Source of the DNA: Scytalidium lignicola
Taxonomy: Eukaryota > Ascomycota > Leotiomycetes
Direction: 5' to 3'
NCBI GenBank assembly: GCA_002812745.2
Contig: NCSJ02000150.1
Span: forward strand, 1 to 64,000
Length of the DNA stretch: 64,000 nucleotides
Position 1 is the first letter of the stretch, and each line of letters opens with the position of its first letter. The notes beneath the pieces are model-generated. The model was not told where the DNA came from. It searched no databases and saw only the letters and a program-made list of their open reading frames with translations. Below, piece after piece: positions 1 to 10,966 of the stretch. A program made the translations under genes and the position numbers.

Positions 1-511
1 CTCTCCTTATTTCAAGTCGGAATTGAAGAAGAAATAATAGGACCCCGGCTAATCTAAATCTGAGGTAGGTTCGTTCGATTTACCGGCTTTTGGAATTTGC
101 GATGGGTATTCATGGATATCCGTTTACCCATGAGTGGATGTTTTTCGCTCTCGAGGCTTTGCCCATGCTCCCGGCTATATTTGTGTTTTGCATTTGGCAC
201 CCGGCAAAGTATATGGAAATTGGTCGGAAATGAGGGAAGATATCTGGTGATGTGCTTCTGGAAAGCATTGGTGGTGTCCAAACGGAAGTCATCACTTCAA
301 AGAGGCCTCGTCAAAGACCCCGAGAATACTGATTTGGCATTTGGAAGTCATTGATGAGAGCCCCTTTTCAGTGTTCGGGGACAATTGAGTAAGATGGGAA
401 GAGAGAATCTTTCTCGTTTGCTATTTTGTAAAATAGTTGTCTGTTAAACTGGCATTTCGAGGTGCTCGTGCGGATAGCAGAGATTGGTTAACTAAATTGG
501 GGTAATTATTT
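1..511. other. Intergenic, nothing recognised
   Basis: Short open frames exist on both strands, but none resembles a known family or shows fungal gene structure. It contains the 3' flank of the regulator gene that ends at 512. Confidence 0.5.
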
Positions 512-2123
512 TCAAAACCTTTTCCCTTGAACAACGCCGAGATATCCACTTTGCTTCATCAATAATAGACTACCAGGAACAAGCGGTTGTGTTTCTGGAC
601 TATCGCTTGCAAGACCCTCCCCAACAGCTCTTGGCCATTCAATATATTTTCTCATTCCAGGAGGAAGATCGTTGTATATTGAAGTAATCCAATCTAGTTG
701 ACTTCTAACTGGAGTGGTGCGAGATCGTCCTTGCCATTGCCGAGCAATTATGGGTGCAACTAGAAACTGCATCGCCACAAAATGAGCAATGAGGATTTGC
801 GAAATTTTGTTATTTGGGTCAACGAATTCTTGGAATGACTCGCTGTCCATTCTGTTGATACCGTCATAGATATAAATAAATTTGAAATAAGCTAAATAAG
901 TTAGCTACACAGAGAAAAAAAAAAATTATCTGGAAATTACTAACCACTTAATGACGACAATTTGGCTGCGGAAATAGCAGCTGTAAGATGCTGATAAAAG
1001 TCCATATGGACGGGGAGGTTGAAAAGTGGAGGAAGGCAACGTAATGATTTTTCTGCACCGTCTACAAGCTCTGGACTGATGAAAGGTAAATCTAGAAGTC
1101 TCTGTTCCATAAACTGAAAGTGATCCGTCTCAGTCAGGGTAAAGACCATGGGTAGTTTCTCAGATTTGAACTGATAGCTCAACACATGGCAACCACGGAC
1201 CATCTGGAAGAATTCTGCAAGCCCATCACTCATGTACGACGACTGGAAAGTGAGGGCGTAACATGCAGCCAAAAGTGCATCATTGTCGCTTCCCCTTGTT
1301 CGTGGCTGTGAGAGGGCCGTGTTGGATCCTTTAATTGCGAGAATACGGTGGTGTATGGCTACTGATCGAAAATCAACTCCGGTGCAGAGCTCTAAGTGCG
1401 ATGCCGCCATTGCCAGAATAGCATGCATGAGGTAGTCATACTTTCTTAGTATCAGTGTAGCTCTAGATCTCGATAGGAGAGATGTAATCTCACATTATGT
1501 GCAATCAAGGGGATCTCCGTAAGCCAAGCAGAATCATTACCGACGGGAAGGTGTGGATAAGCTTCGAGGAGGAAGTGGTGGAAAAGTCGCATGTCCGTCG
1601 GTGTAAACAAGGTTGGTGTGGATTGGGGGTTAGCAAAAGAAATTGTACCTAGGGACCATGCTTCAGACTCTTGTAGGACTAATTGTTTCTTCATGGAAGG
1701 ATATAAGCATTCGAGCCCCCTTTTAAGACAGTTGTCACAAGAAGGCAGAGTCTCCTGACACTAGTTTTGTAGTAAGTATCTTAAATTCCATGCGCCAGGG
1801 AATATTCTCACCTTAATCTTCCTCCTTTTACAGTTAAAGCAGCCTTGTCGTGATTTCTTATGCCCCTTCCTTGTCCTTTGCGGATGTGTGCGATCTGCTA
1901 TTTGGAGATTATTATCAATTGGCGATCCAGCTAGATTCTTCTGGCTTGCATCCTCTGGTGCAGAATCATTGCACCGCTGTCTGTTCAGCCGTTCTTCTTC
2001 CACCCCTATAGATGAATCCGAAGGTGGTTCGATGACGGCTATTGCATCACCATTGGACCCTGGAGAAGGGCTCCTCATGTTCATAATATTGATATTTTGT
2101 GAATGAGCTTTCTTGTGAAACAA
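512..2123 (-). CDS. Zn2Cys6 transcription factor, UPC2-like (DUF3468 type)
   Basis: Fungal nuclear regulator with an N-terminal zinc cluster of spacing CX2CX6CX6CX2CX6C. An intron (about 1762-1812) splits the cluster between its second and third cysteines; splicing restores KRRKIK-CQETLPSCDNC. A second intron (about 1440-1495) joins 'IAHN' to 'YDYLMHAILAMAASHLEL', the hallmark start of the UPC2-like regulatory domain. A third intron (about 880-935) leads into the last exon, which contains 'DPNNKISQILIAHF'. That gives four exons and roughly 430 residues, usual for this family. The start is uncertain: ATG at 2123 or an in-frame ATG a few codons downstream (before RSPSPGSNGD). The neighbour at 2518 is on the same strand, with no obvious target. 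Members of the family regulate sterol uptake or secondary pathways; the target here is unknown. Confidence 0.85.
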
Positions 2124-2517
2124 GTTAGATCAAGTATGGTGGTAAGATATTTTTGGATCCGCCAAGAGCTGAAGAATGCTGATGCCTGAATGGAAGCACA
2201 TTAGCCCGATTACGTTGCAGATTTGCAGTCAAGCCAGTTGCTTTCATAACACGTGACTCACTCGTCCCTACAGTATTGTTACGCTTTATCCGTAAGATCG
2301 GAATTCTCAGCATCTAGTATGATTGTTAGAATCAAAAGCTTTCATCTTAAGTTGAATACTAGTTTCCGTTAGTGTCTAATACGGTGCTTGCGGTGATAAA
2401 CTGATTCAGAGTTCAGTTCCGAGTTCACAAAATTAGAGAATATAAGAAAATACAGGATTACGTGGCTGAGACACTAAAAGATCAATGTCAATTTCGATAA
2501 ATACATCCTAACTGCTT
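2124..2517. other. Intergenic between two minus-strand genes
   Basis: About 400 bases holding the promoter of the regulator below and the 3' end of the DUF899 gene above. No motif stands out. Confidence 0.4.
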
Positions 2518-3324
2518 TTAATTGCTAGCACCTTTGAGATCCTTATCATCATACACGTCATGGTATTTAAGATCCACCTTATCCTGCCTCCCTAGAGGAG
2601 TGAGGTCCAATAACTTGTCGGTCACAATCAGACCCTCCAATCCCCTTGCGAACGTCGAGTATGTGTGAAAGATCTCGCCGCCTTCCTTAAGAAATACGCT
2701 TAGTCCTGGACCTTCTCCCTTAGCAAGTTCCCTCATGTTCGGATTCTTGTCACCAAGTATTTCGTCCTTTGTCTTGTAGTTATACTCTACAGGGGCTACG
2801 GCCTCATCATTCGTGACGTGGAAATCATAGTTGAAAGTGCTGCCGAAGGAGGAATACCAGGTGTAGTTCCAACCCAGTCGGGATTTAAACTTCTCAACCT
2901 TGTCAATTGGAGCACGAGAAACAAGAACTAGAGTAGTGTTGCGGGCTTGCAAGTGGGCAAGTGAACTGGGCAGGTTGTCTGCCACGAAGGAGCACCCATT
3001 GCAGCCTGTATCCTTCTCAGGCGAAAACATGAAGTGATAAATAATTAATTGTTTTCGGCCTTCAAAGATATCCGCTAACGTTTTTGTGCCGTTGGGACCT
3101 TCGAAGGTGTATTCTTTATCGATCTTCACCATTGGGAGAGCTCGACGCTGAGAAGTCAACTCATCATTGGCACGGACGGCGGATTTTTCTTTGACCAAAA
3201 GCTCTCTGCGTGCTTTAAGCCACTCTTCCTGAGAAACAACCTAGTCAGAAGATAAGCGTTAGTCTCCTGCAGAGAAGAAATACAGTAGCAACTTAGAAAT
3301 TTCAAGAAATACCTTTCCTGGCAT
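2518..3324 (-). CDS. DUF899 family thioredoxin-like protein
   Basis: Two exons: ATG at 3324 encodes MPGK, an intron spans 3241-3312, and exon 2 runs to the stop at 2518, giving 244 residues. The protein starts with the family pattern 'W-LKARRELLVKEK..R.NDEL..QRRALPMVKID' and continues with 'QLIIYHFMF', 'DTGCNGCSFVADN' (the paired cysteines in a thioredoxin-like position), 'LVLVSRAP' and 'W.SSFGS.FN.DF'. DUF899 proteins are cytosolic, thioredoxin-fold and of uncertain biochemical role; bacterial and fungal members are sometimes annotated as dithiol-disulfide isomerases. The first exon was chosen because it restores the conserved N-terminus and has GT/AG ends. No clear functional link to its neighbours. 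Confidence 0.88.
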
Positions 3325-4102
3325 TTTATAACCCTTTTTATATATTACGCTCAAATAATATGGTTTGTGATTGAAAAGTTAAAACCTAATTTTGCCTTCT
3401 ACAAATTTCACCTTGAGAATATGTTTCCTAGACATAATATATATCATTCCTTTCACTCATCACCATATTCAGCTATATCGATCATCTGCGGGGTATGGAA
3501 TAATGGTCCCGCCGTCTTACACGCTGCCACCTGCTCTAACACGACAGGAACTGCATGGCAAATAATTCTTTTAACGCGAATAAAACACGAAATCACGGGA
3601 AGCCAAGAAATTAGATTTGCTTTTAAACCTGGTCATGATTACTATTCACACACAGAGGAAACGCCACGCTTCAAATAGCGGTGCAACTATTGGGGGGACG
3701 GGAAGCCATAAGTATCTTGCATAACTCCCTGCCTATCTGACTCCTAGGAACTCTTAACCTGCTTTGATAATGAGGGGAACTTACGGCCGTAATGATATAG
3801 ACCCTGGAAGCTGTTTTGGTTCTGATGAGACTTGGAAATCCGGGGATCCTCAGTTGCTTATGTATTGGTTGAAGAGATCTTGTTGCTAGATCTACGATCT
3901 TGTCGTGTCGAGCTCCTTCATATCCAACTCGCAATATTGAGTGCTGATGCCTGATAAGAAATTCTTATCTAACAAATCAGAGCCTCTAGTACTAACTATA
4001 GGACTTCTTAACAATACTAACTAATAAAGAGTTTTAATATAAATCAGATAGAAATAATTTGAATTAATGTTCATTCCCTGCTACCAGAGGCACTGAAATA
4101 AA
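3325..4102. other. Intergenic region
   Basis: Moderately AT-rich. Small open frames at 3367-3678 (+) and 3671-3934 (-) show no family resemblance. Likely promoter of the DUF899 gene plus 3' flank of the PrpD-family gene. Confidence 0.4.
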
Positions 4103-4204
4103 CTACAATTTGCTGGTACTTATCCTGATATCCTGAGAACCGACAGCAATCATGAGTTCCTTCACGTTCTTCCAATCCTGGATTCCTTTGACCAGTCGAA
4201 ATAC
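4103..4204 (-). other. In-frame continuation of the PrpD gene after TAG, ending in SKL
   Basis: Directly after the TAG at 4205-4207 the same reading frame stays open for 33 codons to a TAG at 4103-4105. The encoded segment begins VFRLVKGIQDW, continues KNVKELMIAV and ends ISTSKL. It looks like the normal C-terminal helix region of MmgE/PrpD proteins and ends in a canonical type 1 peroxisomal targeting tripeptide. No intron of normal size would remove the TAG: the only GT...AG pair spanning it is 9 bases long. Either the TAG is a nonsense mutation or sequencing error, or the segment is reached by readthrough. The TAG-G context is not a known leaky motif. Confidence 0.7.
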
Positions 4205-5602
4205 CTAGTTTACTCTCTCGATAACATATATAGGTTCTACCAATTGCTTAAACTTTCTCTTGGCTATTTCAAACGTGACAGGATTTGATGGCTCGCCTGT
4301 AACCCGAGAATAGTGGATTTGGTCTTTTGTCTTGGTACTGTCGGACCATTCTACCTCTAACCAAGCCGCCGCTCCATTTATCTTATTGTCAGGTATAACC
4401 GTAATCAGGTCTAGTAGATTGGAAACCTCTGGATCTGTAAGATAATCAAAGACACCCATACCTTTCTCATTACCATAGAGCGAAGCCACTGCAAATGCAT
4501 AATAGACGCTAAATTGTGCGTCAACCATGTTTTTGGGATGAATCTTGTTCTCGACCGCCTCGCCTATAAGTGCATAGACTTCCGCAGCGACTCCTATGGT
4601 GAGACGTTTCACACCTGCAGGTTTATTATTCGGAAGTGTCTTGCTCAACCTTATCTTTGCTGCTAAGTCAATTGCACCATGTGTGGCTCGACATCCCGGA
4701 TAAGGCTTAACTGCCGTGTCGATGAATGTCAACTGTTGACCTAACCCCTCTATCAAACCTGCAGGAGAACTTTTCGCAGTATAACCATTTAGCAAGCCAA
4801 ACTTCCCCTCAATCGGCTTCTCTGCAGATAACACGCCAGCCTCAGCAAAAGCAAGGCACATAAATGCATTGTGAACTACGAGCCCTGGATTGTTCCACGC
4901 TCCATTTTCAAGGTACTGCATTGATCCAGAAGCTTCAGATATGGCAACACCAAATGCACTTTCCATTGTTGGTGCATCGGTACCTCGAAGGTTTCCAATT
5001 GTTGCCACAGCACCGAATATCCCTGCCGCACTGGTGCTGTGGAAACCCCTTGTATATGCACCCCGACCAAGAGCCATTCCGAGACGACAAGTTATTTCAT
5101 ATCCTACTGCAATAGCGGTTAGGAGCTGTTTTCCATCAGATCCGGAAACTTCTGCTTGAGCCAACGCTGCGAAAAATGTCGTGACACCTGGGTGAAGAGA
5201 GGCTGCTTGATGCGTATCATCAAAATCAAAGGAATGTGCGTAAGTTGCATTCATGAATCCGGCAAACTGGGGCGAGTAGCCATGACCCTTGTTGAAGATT
5301 GTAGCCTCTCCGCTTGAAGAATTGCCGCAAAAGGCCTCCATACCCTTGAAAATCGGTGCAGAAGACTTGCAGTAGCTATCAGCTCTGATCCCATTTCTAA
5401 GATAGTCCAGGATGAAGATTTTAAGGCTCTCTATAGCTTGCTGCGGTAGTGATTCGAATTTGGTGTTTGCTGCGAATTCCGCGAAAGCCTTTGTCACATG
5501 TAAATTTGATATCCCATCCTCCTCATTCTGACCCCTAAAACTGACATTATCATTCCCATTAACTGCCATAATTGCAATGATAAACAGAGAAGACAATCTC
5601 AA
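4205..5602 (-). CDS. MmgE/PrpD family protein (2-methylcitrate dehydratase / cis-aconitate decarboxylase-like)
   Basis: Single-exon frame of 465 residues. Family segments seen: 'FMNATYAHSFDFDDTHQAASLHPG' near residues 115-140, 'GYEITCRLG', 'GFHSTSAAGIFGAVA', 'KPYPGCRATHGAIDLA' near 300 and 'NPVTFEIAKRKFKQLVEP' near the end. Members act on methylcitrate, cis-aconitate or related acids; the substrate here cannot be told from sequence. The first ATG (5602) gives a hydrophobic leader of 12 residues, but the second ATG (about 5569, MAVNGNDN) may be the true start and would fit a soluble protein. The frame stops at TAG 4205-4207, about 33 codons short of the expected C-terminus, which continues in frame and ends SKL. 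With the stop the protein lacks its final helix and its peroxisomal signal. Confidence 0.88.
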   Translation of the reverse strand: MRLSSLFIIAIMAVNGNDNVSFRGQNEEDGISNLHVTKAFAEFAANTKFESLPQQAIESLKIFILDYLRNGIRADSYCKSSAPIFKGMEAFCGNSSSGEATIFNKGHGYSPQFAGFMNATYAHSFDFDDTHQAASLHPGVTTFFAALAQAEVSGSDGKQLLTAIAVGYEITCRLGMALGRGAYTRGFHSTSAAGIFGAVATIGNLRGTDAPTMESAFGVAISEASGSMQYLENGAWNNPGLVVHNAFMCLAFAEAGVLSAEKPIEGKFGLLNGYTAKSSPAGLIEGLGQQLTFIDTAVKPYPGCRATHGAIDLAAKIRLSKTLPNNKPAGVKRLTIGVAAEVYALIGEAVENKIHPKNMVDAQFSVYYAFAVASLYGNEKGMGVFDYLTDPEVSNLLDLITVIPDNKINGAAAWLEVEWSDSTKTKDQIHYSRVTGEPSNPVTFEIAKRKFKQLVEPIYVIERVN

Positions 5603-7047
5603 TTCTGTTGGTAATACACTTCAAGGTATATATATGTAACCGTTGTAGGTATAGCGGCTCGACGGAGACACCGGGCCGAGGACATCACGACCAGGCCGCT
5701 CTCACCTCCTTTGAGTGAAGACTTAAGATTATCCGATATTCATAATCTAGTGATGCTGTATTTTGGATCGGAATAGACAATAGATAGGATTGATTTGAGA
5801 GGAGGTGACCCGAAACATTGAAAGAGAATGTTCCGACGATAGATCTTGTACTTCTTGATAGTAAATTGTCTTTTGGTAACTCAGAATTGAGATTTAGTTA
5901 ATGTTTTCCAGTCTGAGTACCTGTCGCCTTGCCTGCTTTAAAGCTCCTTGAGCCCAGATTGAGATTGGGAGTAGAAGTTGTAATCGATAACTCTATCTTC
6001 TCAGCTATGAGATACGCAGAATTATTAGCGCATCTCCGGTCACCTGCCAATGAGTATACGAATCTCACGATTCCATACTCTAATGGATTAGAAATGAGTA
6101 TCAAGTTGTAGTATTCGAATCGAGAATATGCTATTATTTCGAGGATATATCAATTAGAAATATGCTATAGCTAAACTTATCGGTGATGAATTGAGGATGA
6201 TAGAAGTTATGGTACAAATACAACATCTACACATCTGATAGCACCACTGTAATAAATCCCCTTAGAAATACTCCGTACAGGATAACACGTTTAACAACTC
6301 TAGCTAAAATGACCTATCAACTCCCATGGAAGCAAATCTTAACGCTAATATATACCACCTGATTGATCCGTCGTGACGACTTCTAAAAAGGGTTTTCATA
6401 GCTACTGATACAAAATCAGGACCTCGGAAGGCAAACCAGAACGTTGTCTTCCACCTTTAGTTTGCGTAAAGTTCTGTCACCGTCTCCGTATCACGGAAAA
6501 GCTTAAGCTGTATTCAGAATGAGTATCCAGCTCGAAAATCAGCTGTACTCACTATGCCGATATCTAAAACCTTTGGTTACCACACTCGTAACTCTTTAAT
6601 TCTTTCAACATCCGGTTATTTCACAAGAATTCATGATTATCGGACAAATTTAACAGCTCACTAAAGATTTTGTTTTCGCATTTAAAACCCATAAAATATT
6701 TCTTCGTTAAATTTACAGAACAGATTGTATTTCTCGGTGTGTAAAAGGCCTAAAAAGGCTCCCTTTTTGGCATCGTTCAGAATCTAGCTAATCTCGCCCT
6801 TCCCATCAACCAGTGTTGTCTGATGGTATAGTTGGTTATTCCTTGCTCTTGTGCTTATTACTACTTGGAACATCTTATTCATTGGTCCTACCTTATTGCG
6901 TCTGTAAGTCAGCGTCACGCAAAGGTATACAGCAGCCCAAGATAAGGTTAAGAACAGAGCTTGGACTCCATCCTCGTTGTAGCTGTTCTGTAAAGTGTCT
7001 TGACCTTATCCGCGGTATTGAGGTCCTTAGAGCTTCGCGTCAAGCCA
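5603..7047. other. Intergenic, 1.4 kb without a recognised gene
   Basis: Promoter of the PrpD-family gene and 3' flank of the next minus-strand gene. Only short open frames (for example 5898-6104 minus) with no family resemblance. The 6600-6780 part is AT-rich. Confidence 0.4.
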
Positions 7048-8696
7048 TTACAGCAACTCATAAGCACATCCTCCCCAGCTGCTGGCCCATTGCTTGGCGT
7101 GCTTGGCTATAGAATTGTCTCGGTTAGTACCTGCCACCCCCTCGAGATTCAAAATCTCGAACGCTTGCTGCCCAGGTTGATCATGGGTTGCATTAATCCA
7201 CATTATATCTTTCAGCCGGTGTCGCGCTTCGTCCCAAGTCATTTGTGGCGGGACTTCAGCCTGCCAGCGCTCACGCAGCCAGGGCTCAGCCACACCGAAG
7301 ACAGATATTGAACCCACCGTCAGGAACCAGAGCATTAAGTCCCGCAGGTGGGGCGTGGAGGTTTCAATAGCGCCGCAGCATTCGCGCAAGCACCGTGCTA
7401 AGTAGGGATAACGAACCTCAGTTCCCGGCACTTGGAAAGTTGTCGCGAGGAATGCCAACATCGTCAGTCGAAGACACTCGGCGAGGATACTGTCTAGTTT
7501 ACCCTGCAGCTCTAACAACCGGTATTGGACTGAGCAGATTCGATCCTGAATCTCAGGGACAGATAAGTGTCTGTGGCTTGCCGTCCCAATATTTAGCACA
7601 TTAGAGAGTTGTTGAAGGTCTTTGAATGCAGCGACCAATTCCTGATTCTTTAGATCAACCACGGGCAGCGGAAGACTAGGAGCGCCACAGGGTGTCATGA
7701 CATTCCAAGGATCTAAGTCTTCAGGAATCGGAGGCCACAACCTGGTCCCCGTCGAGAAGACAGGTTTCTCGCCCGAGTGAAGGGAGTAAGCAAGGTCGAT
7801 CCTATACACCCATCAACTGAGAACATGGAACCTTGGCGGCGAAGACTAACCGAGCAAACTTGATATAACACCTAGGGGCGCTCCGGAAGCTCTCGAGGCC
7901 GCCACGCAGTCTTATCATTTCCCCAAGACCTTTCATATGGACTATCGCCGTTGTGTACTCTCTCAGGCATGAGCAAAGTACGACAAGAGACATTACAACC
8001 ATGACTGTAGAGTCTTGAAGAGAGAGGATACTGTCGGACAACCTCTCTTTTAGGAAGGTGAGAGTCTTGCCAAAATGGTAATGAGTCCTCTTTCCGAGTG
8101 GTATTTGAGAGAAGATACAATCGACAACGGAGATAAAGAGCACAACGGGATGCATGTATGCGACATCCTGCATCATCCACTGCATCCAGCGGTGCGGGGC
8201 TGGGTCGATGCCGATGCAGCCTCCGATGGGGTACATAGTCTCCTTCGCCTTGGTATAGACTGGGTTAAGTTAGTGGCTATCAGCGACACGCATCTTCTAG
8301 TAGAACAAGATGGGTCGAGGTCGTACAATGGAAGATAAGCATGCGTGAATGTTCATCCATATCACCAGCAATTAGGGATAAATCGGAAGGTGTTGTTGAG
8401 GGCGGAGGAATCCTCGCCTCTTCTTCAGGTGTTTCTTTCAGAAACCTCCTTCTCTTGGTGTGGCGGAGTAACGGAGCTATATTTCTTGCCTGTGGCTCGA
8501 ATAATTCTAATGGAGGCCCCGACCGGCGAGTGTCATGGTTTGTTGCTACCGGATGCACCCCAATCCTCAGGTTCTTTCCATTCATGCAATGGCTTCGAAT
8601 CAATTTTCGATCTTGGAGCTTTGGCTTTCCAGACCTATCAACGGGAATCCACGCATAGTTTTGCGCCGCACTAAAGCCCATTTCCAGTTGTTTCAA
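7048..8696 (-). CDS. Fungal regulator-like protein without a zinc cluster
   Basis: Three exons. Exon 1 (from 8696, or the ATG a few codons later before GFSAAQNY) encodes 'WIPVDRSGKPKLQDRKLIRSHCMNGKN', the usual N-terminus of a large class of fungal 'transcription factor' proteins that lack a DNA-binding cluster. Exon 2 (about 8236-7860) carries 'ECLREYTTAIVHMKGLGEMIRLRGGLES' style sequence. A 7810-7858 intron (GTTAGT...TATAG) joins CYIKFA to RIDLAYSLHSG. The last exon contains 'YRLLELQGKLDSILAECLRLTMLAFL' and ends with stop at 7048. The arrangement resembles the Fungal_trans_2 (DUF3468) regulatory domain. The intron near 8240-8275 is short and its exact borders are uncertain. It is divergent from the dienelactone hydrolase gene, a plausible but unproven regulatory pairing. 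Confidence 0.75.
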
Positions 8697-9374
8697 GCTA
8701 CCGGTGCTGGGCTAACTAAGTTTGTGCTGTATACTGTATATCCTCCGGCTCGACCTCGCATTACAGAGTCACTAACGGAAGAGAATAGATTGTTCGATGT
8801 CTGATCCTAGATAGGGGAGATGGAGTTGAATTGGTTGGTGACGTACGGACGCACGTAGACGGAGAGACGTTGTTGCGGCTGGGGCTTTCAGCCTTAATTC
8901 TTACTTGTCCACCAACGTCCCGAGACCCACCGTATTGATTTCCACTTTCGGAATAGTCTCAATTTGTCAGCCCCACCCGATTGATTTCCGTTTCGAGCGA
9001 TCGAACGCGTGTTGATCTGGATGGTAATTATTACAGGCGTATAGTATCAGGTCACCGTCCCCAGGACCTCGCTGCCGCGTCGCTCTCTGGCGTGTCCGGT
9101 TGCAACGCATGGCTGGTGTTTTGCCGTCGGAACAAAAATGCGACACTGAGGCGCACATGTGGCGCAAAGACGGGTGAACGTGCTCGCCGATTTCTGTCGA
9201 ATATAAAGATGGGCGAAAACTACTTCTATATAGGTCAACAATTGCATAGTCCTCTTCTTCTTCAGTCATTGCCTTTAAATCTACGCAGACCGACCTCCAG
9301 ACAGCAGAACTTTCACTCAGCCAATCTACCTTTACCAAAAGAAATTTCGAGTATTGTTTATACCTAATTCCACA
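8697..9374. promoter_or_regulatory. Divergent intergenic region of regulator-like gene and dienelactone hydrolase
   Basis: A 678-base gap between two divergent starts, more GC-rich than the flanks. A TATA-like stretch ATATAAAG lies at 9201-9208, about 170 bases upstream of the hydrolase ATG. No repeated operator was found. Confidence 0.4.
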
Positions 9375-10276
9375 ATGGACCCCCCATGCGTAGAGTGCAT
9401 CAAGGTGTGGCCTCTCTTCAAACTTTATTTATAGACCCCCACTCACCCATATTTCAGGGCACAATCCACAAAGGCCAACCTCAGGGCAAGGAAGAAATCA
9501 TTCACGGCCTGAATACCTATGTGATCGGAAACCGCACCAACCCGCGGGGCATCATAGTAATCTACTCGGACATCTTCGGCCTGCCACTCCCCAACAACAA
9601 ACTCATCGCCGACACCTACGCCAAAAGTGGCGAATGGCTGGTCTACCTCCCAGATTTCTTCAAGGGCGATCCCGTGCCGCTGAAGCTTGCTGACCTTCTA
9701 ATCCCAGTCGATGCAGCTAAGCAGTCATCAGTTGCAAAGTATACGGGCCTTCTTGCCCGGGCACCGTCGTTTATGATGTGGATGATGAGGCACAAGGAGG
9801 CGCCAACGAACAAGATCTGTATGGATTTCTTGCGGGCATTGAGACACGCGACTCCCAGGAGTCAGAAAATTGGGATGACGGGATTCTGTTGGGGTGGAAA
9901 GTATGCGATTCGAGCTGGGCTGGAGAGCAACAGGATTGATAAAGATGGCGAAAAGGTGCCGCTTGTGGATGCGGTGGTGGCCTTGCATCCGAGTCATGTC
10001 GCCCTTCCGGATGATGTCGAGACTTTGGTCGTGCCCGTTAGCTATGGGTGGGGGCTGGAGGATGCTGGCGTGAATATCGAACAGAAGGGAATGGTGGAGG
10101 AGATCCATGCGAAAGCTAAGAAGGCAGGGAGAAAGGTGCCAGAAATGGAACACAAGGTCTATAAGCCTGGACGACACGGTTTTGCTGTGAGGGGCAATCC
10201 AGACGATCCGCTGGAGAAGGCGTGCCTGGAGGACTCAGTGACTCAGGCTTTGAACTGGTTTGGGCGGTGGCTTTGA
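9375..10276 (+). CDS. Dienelactone hydrolase family protein
   Basis: Two exons, 9375-9404 and 9458-10276, joined across a 53-base intron (GTGTGG...TTTCAG). The product begins MDPPCVECIK-GTIHKGQPQGKEE and is about 282 residues. The nucleophile elbow 'GFCWGGK' holds the catalytic Cys typical of dienelactone hydrolases (G-x-C-x-G-G), and the catalytic His is in 'GRHGFAVRG' near the C-terminus. 'SDIFGLPLPNNKLIADTYA' and 'YLPDFFKGDPVP' are typical of the fungal cytosolic clade. These enzymes open lactones in ring-cleavage catabolism, but many fungal members have unknown substrates. The start was chosen because exon 1 restores the conserved 'C-ECxKG' N-terminus. Confidence 0.9.
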
Positions 10277-10593
10277 GAGATGGAGAGAGATATTTTGGAG
10301 TTCTGGAGGGAGTTTGGCGGGTTACTTCACGGAGAACAAGATCGTTTAAGAAATCCACGATTCTATTTCGTTGTAGAGGGTACGCCTGTCTAGGATCTTC
10401 ATATGGTGAGAGAGCGGCGATGTTTTCATTTTCCTGATATTTGTTATGTTTAACGGGAGAGTTGAGGATCAAGGGGGGAAGGGAAGGGAAGGTGAGGTAA
10501 AGGAATCTAATATATAGTATGAACTGGGTATCTATCTGAGTTTGGAAAGATCCGAAAGCTTATGTATGGCGTTGCATAGAATATATGGAATGA
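10277..10593. other. 3' flank of dienelactone hydrolase gene
   Basis: About 320 bases between the stop codon and the foldback element. No gene seen. Confidence 0.4.
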
Positions 10594-10966
10594 TATATGT
10601 TCTGGCCCATTCACCAACCACAGACTTGTTTCCACTTTTTATAACTCATATCAGTAACTTTTTGGTATTATTTTAATAGTAATAGATTCTCCAAATTATA
10701 AGCTTTAAAATGATATAAATAAAAACATAATTTTCAAATGATAAGGGAGTTAAAATGTATATATTTTATTTAACGTTTCTTCCAAGTATGTTTATAATTA
10801 AATTTTTATATCATTTTAAAGTTTATAATCTATAGAATTTATTACAATCATAATTTTAGAAGAAATCGTTATTAAAATGCTCAAAAAGTGGAAACAAGTC
10901 TGTGGTTGGTGAATGGGCCGGCCAGTTGGCCAACTGGCCAAGTTGGCGAATGGGCCAGAACATATA
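10594..10966. mobile_element. Foldback MITE-like element
   Basis: The ends carry a perfect 19-base inverted repeat, TATATGTTCTGGCCCATTC, at 10594-10612 and complementary at 10948-10966. The arms then share 'CACCAACCACAGACTTGT' and 'TTCCACTTTTT', and further inside an AT-rich match around 'CTTTAAAATGATATAA', so nearly the whole element can fold on itself. The right arm holds about 35 extra bases including a perfect 20-base palindrome GGCCAGTTGGCCAACTGGCC at 10920-10939. It has no coding capacity. The TA at each end suits a Tc1/mariner-type target duplication, but the flanks are themselves TA-rich, so this is inferred. Confidence 0.8.

Noticed and set aside
4205..4212. Nine-base GT...AG intron removing the TAG in the PrpD gene
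   Set aside because: It keeps the frame, but nine bases is far below any functional spliceosomal intron.
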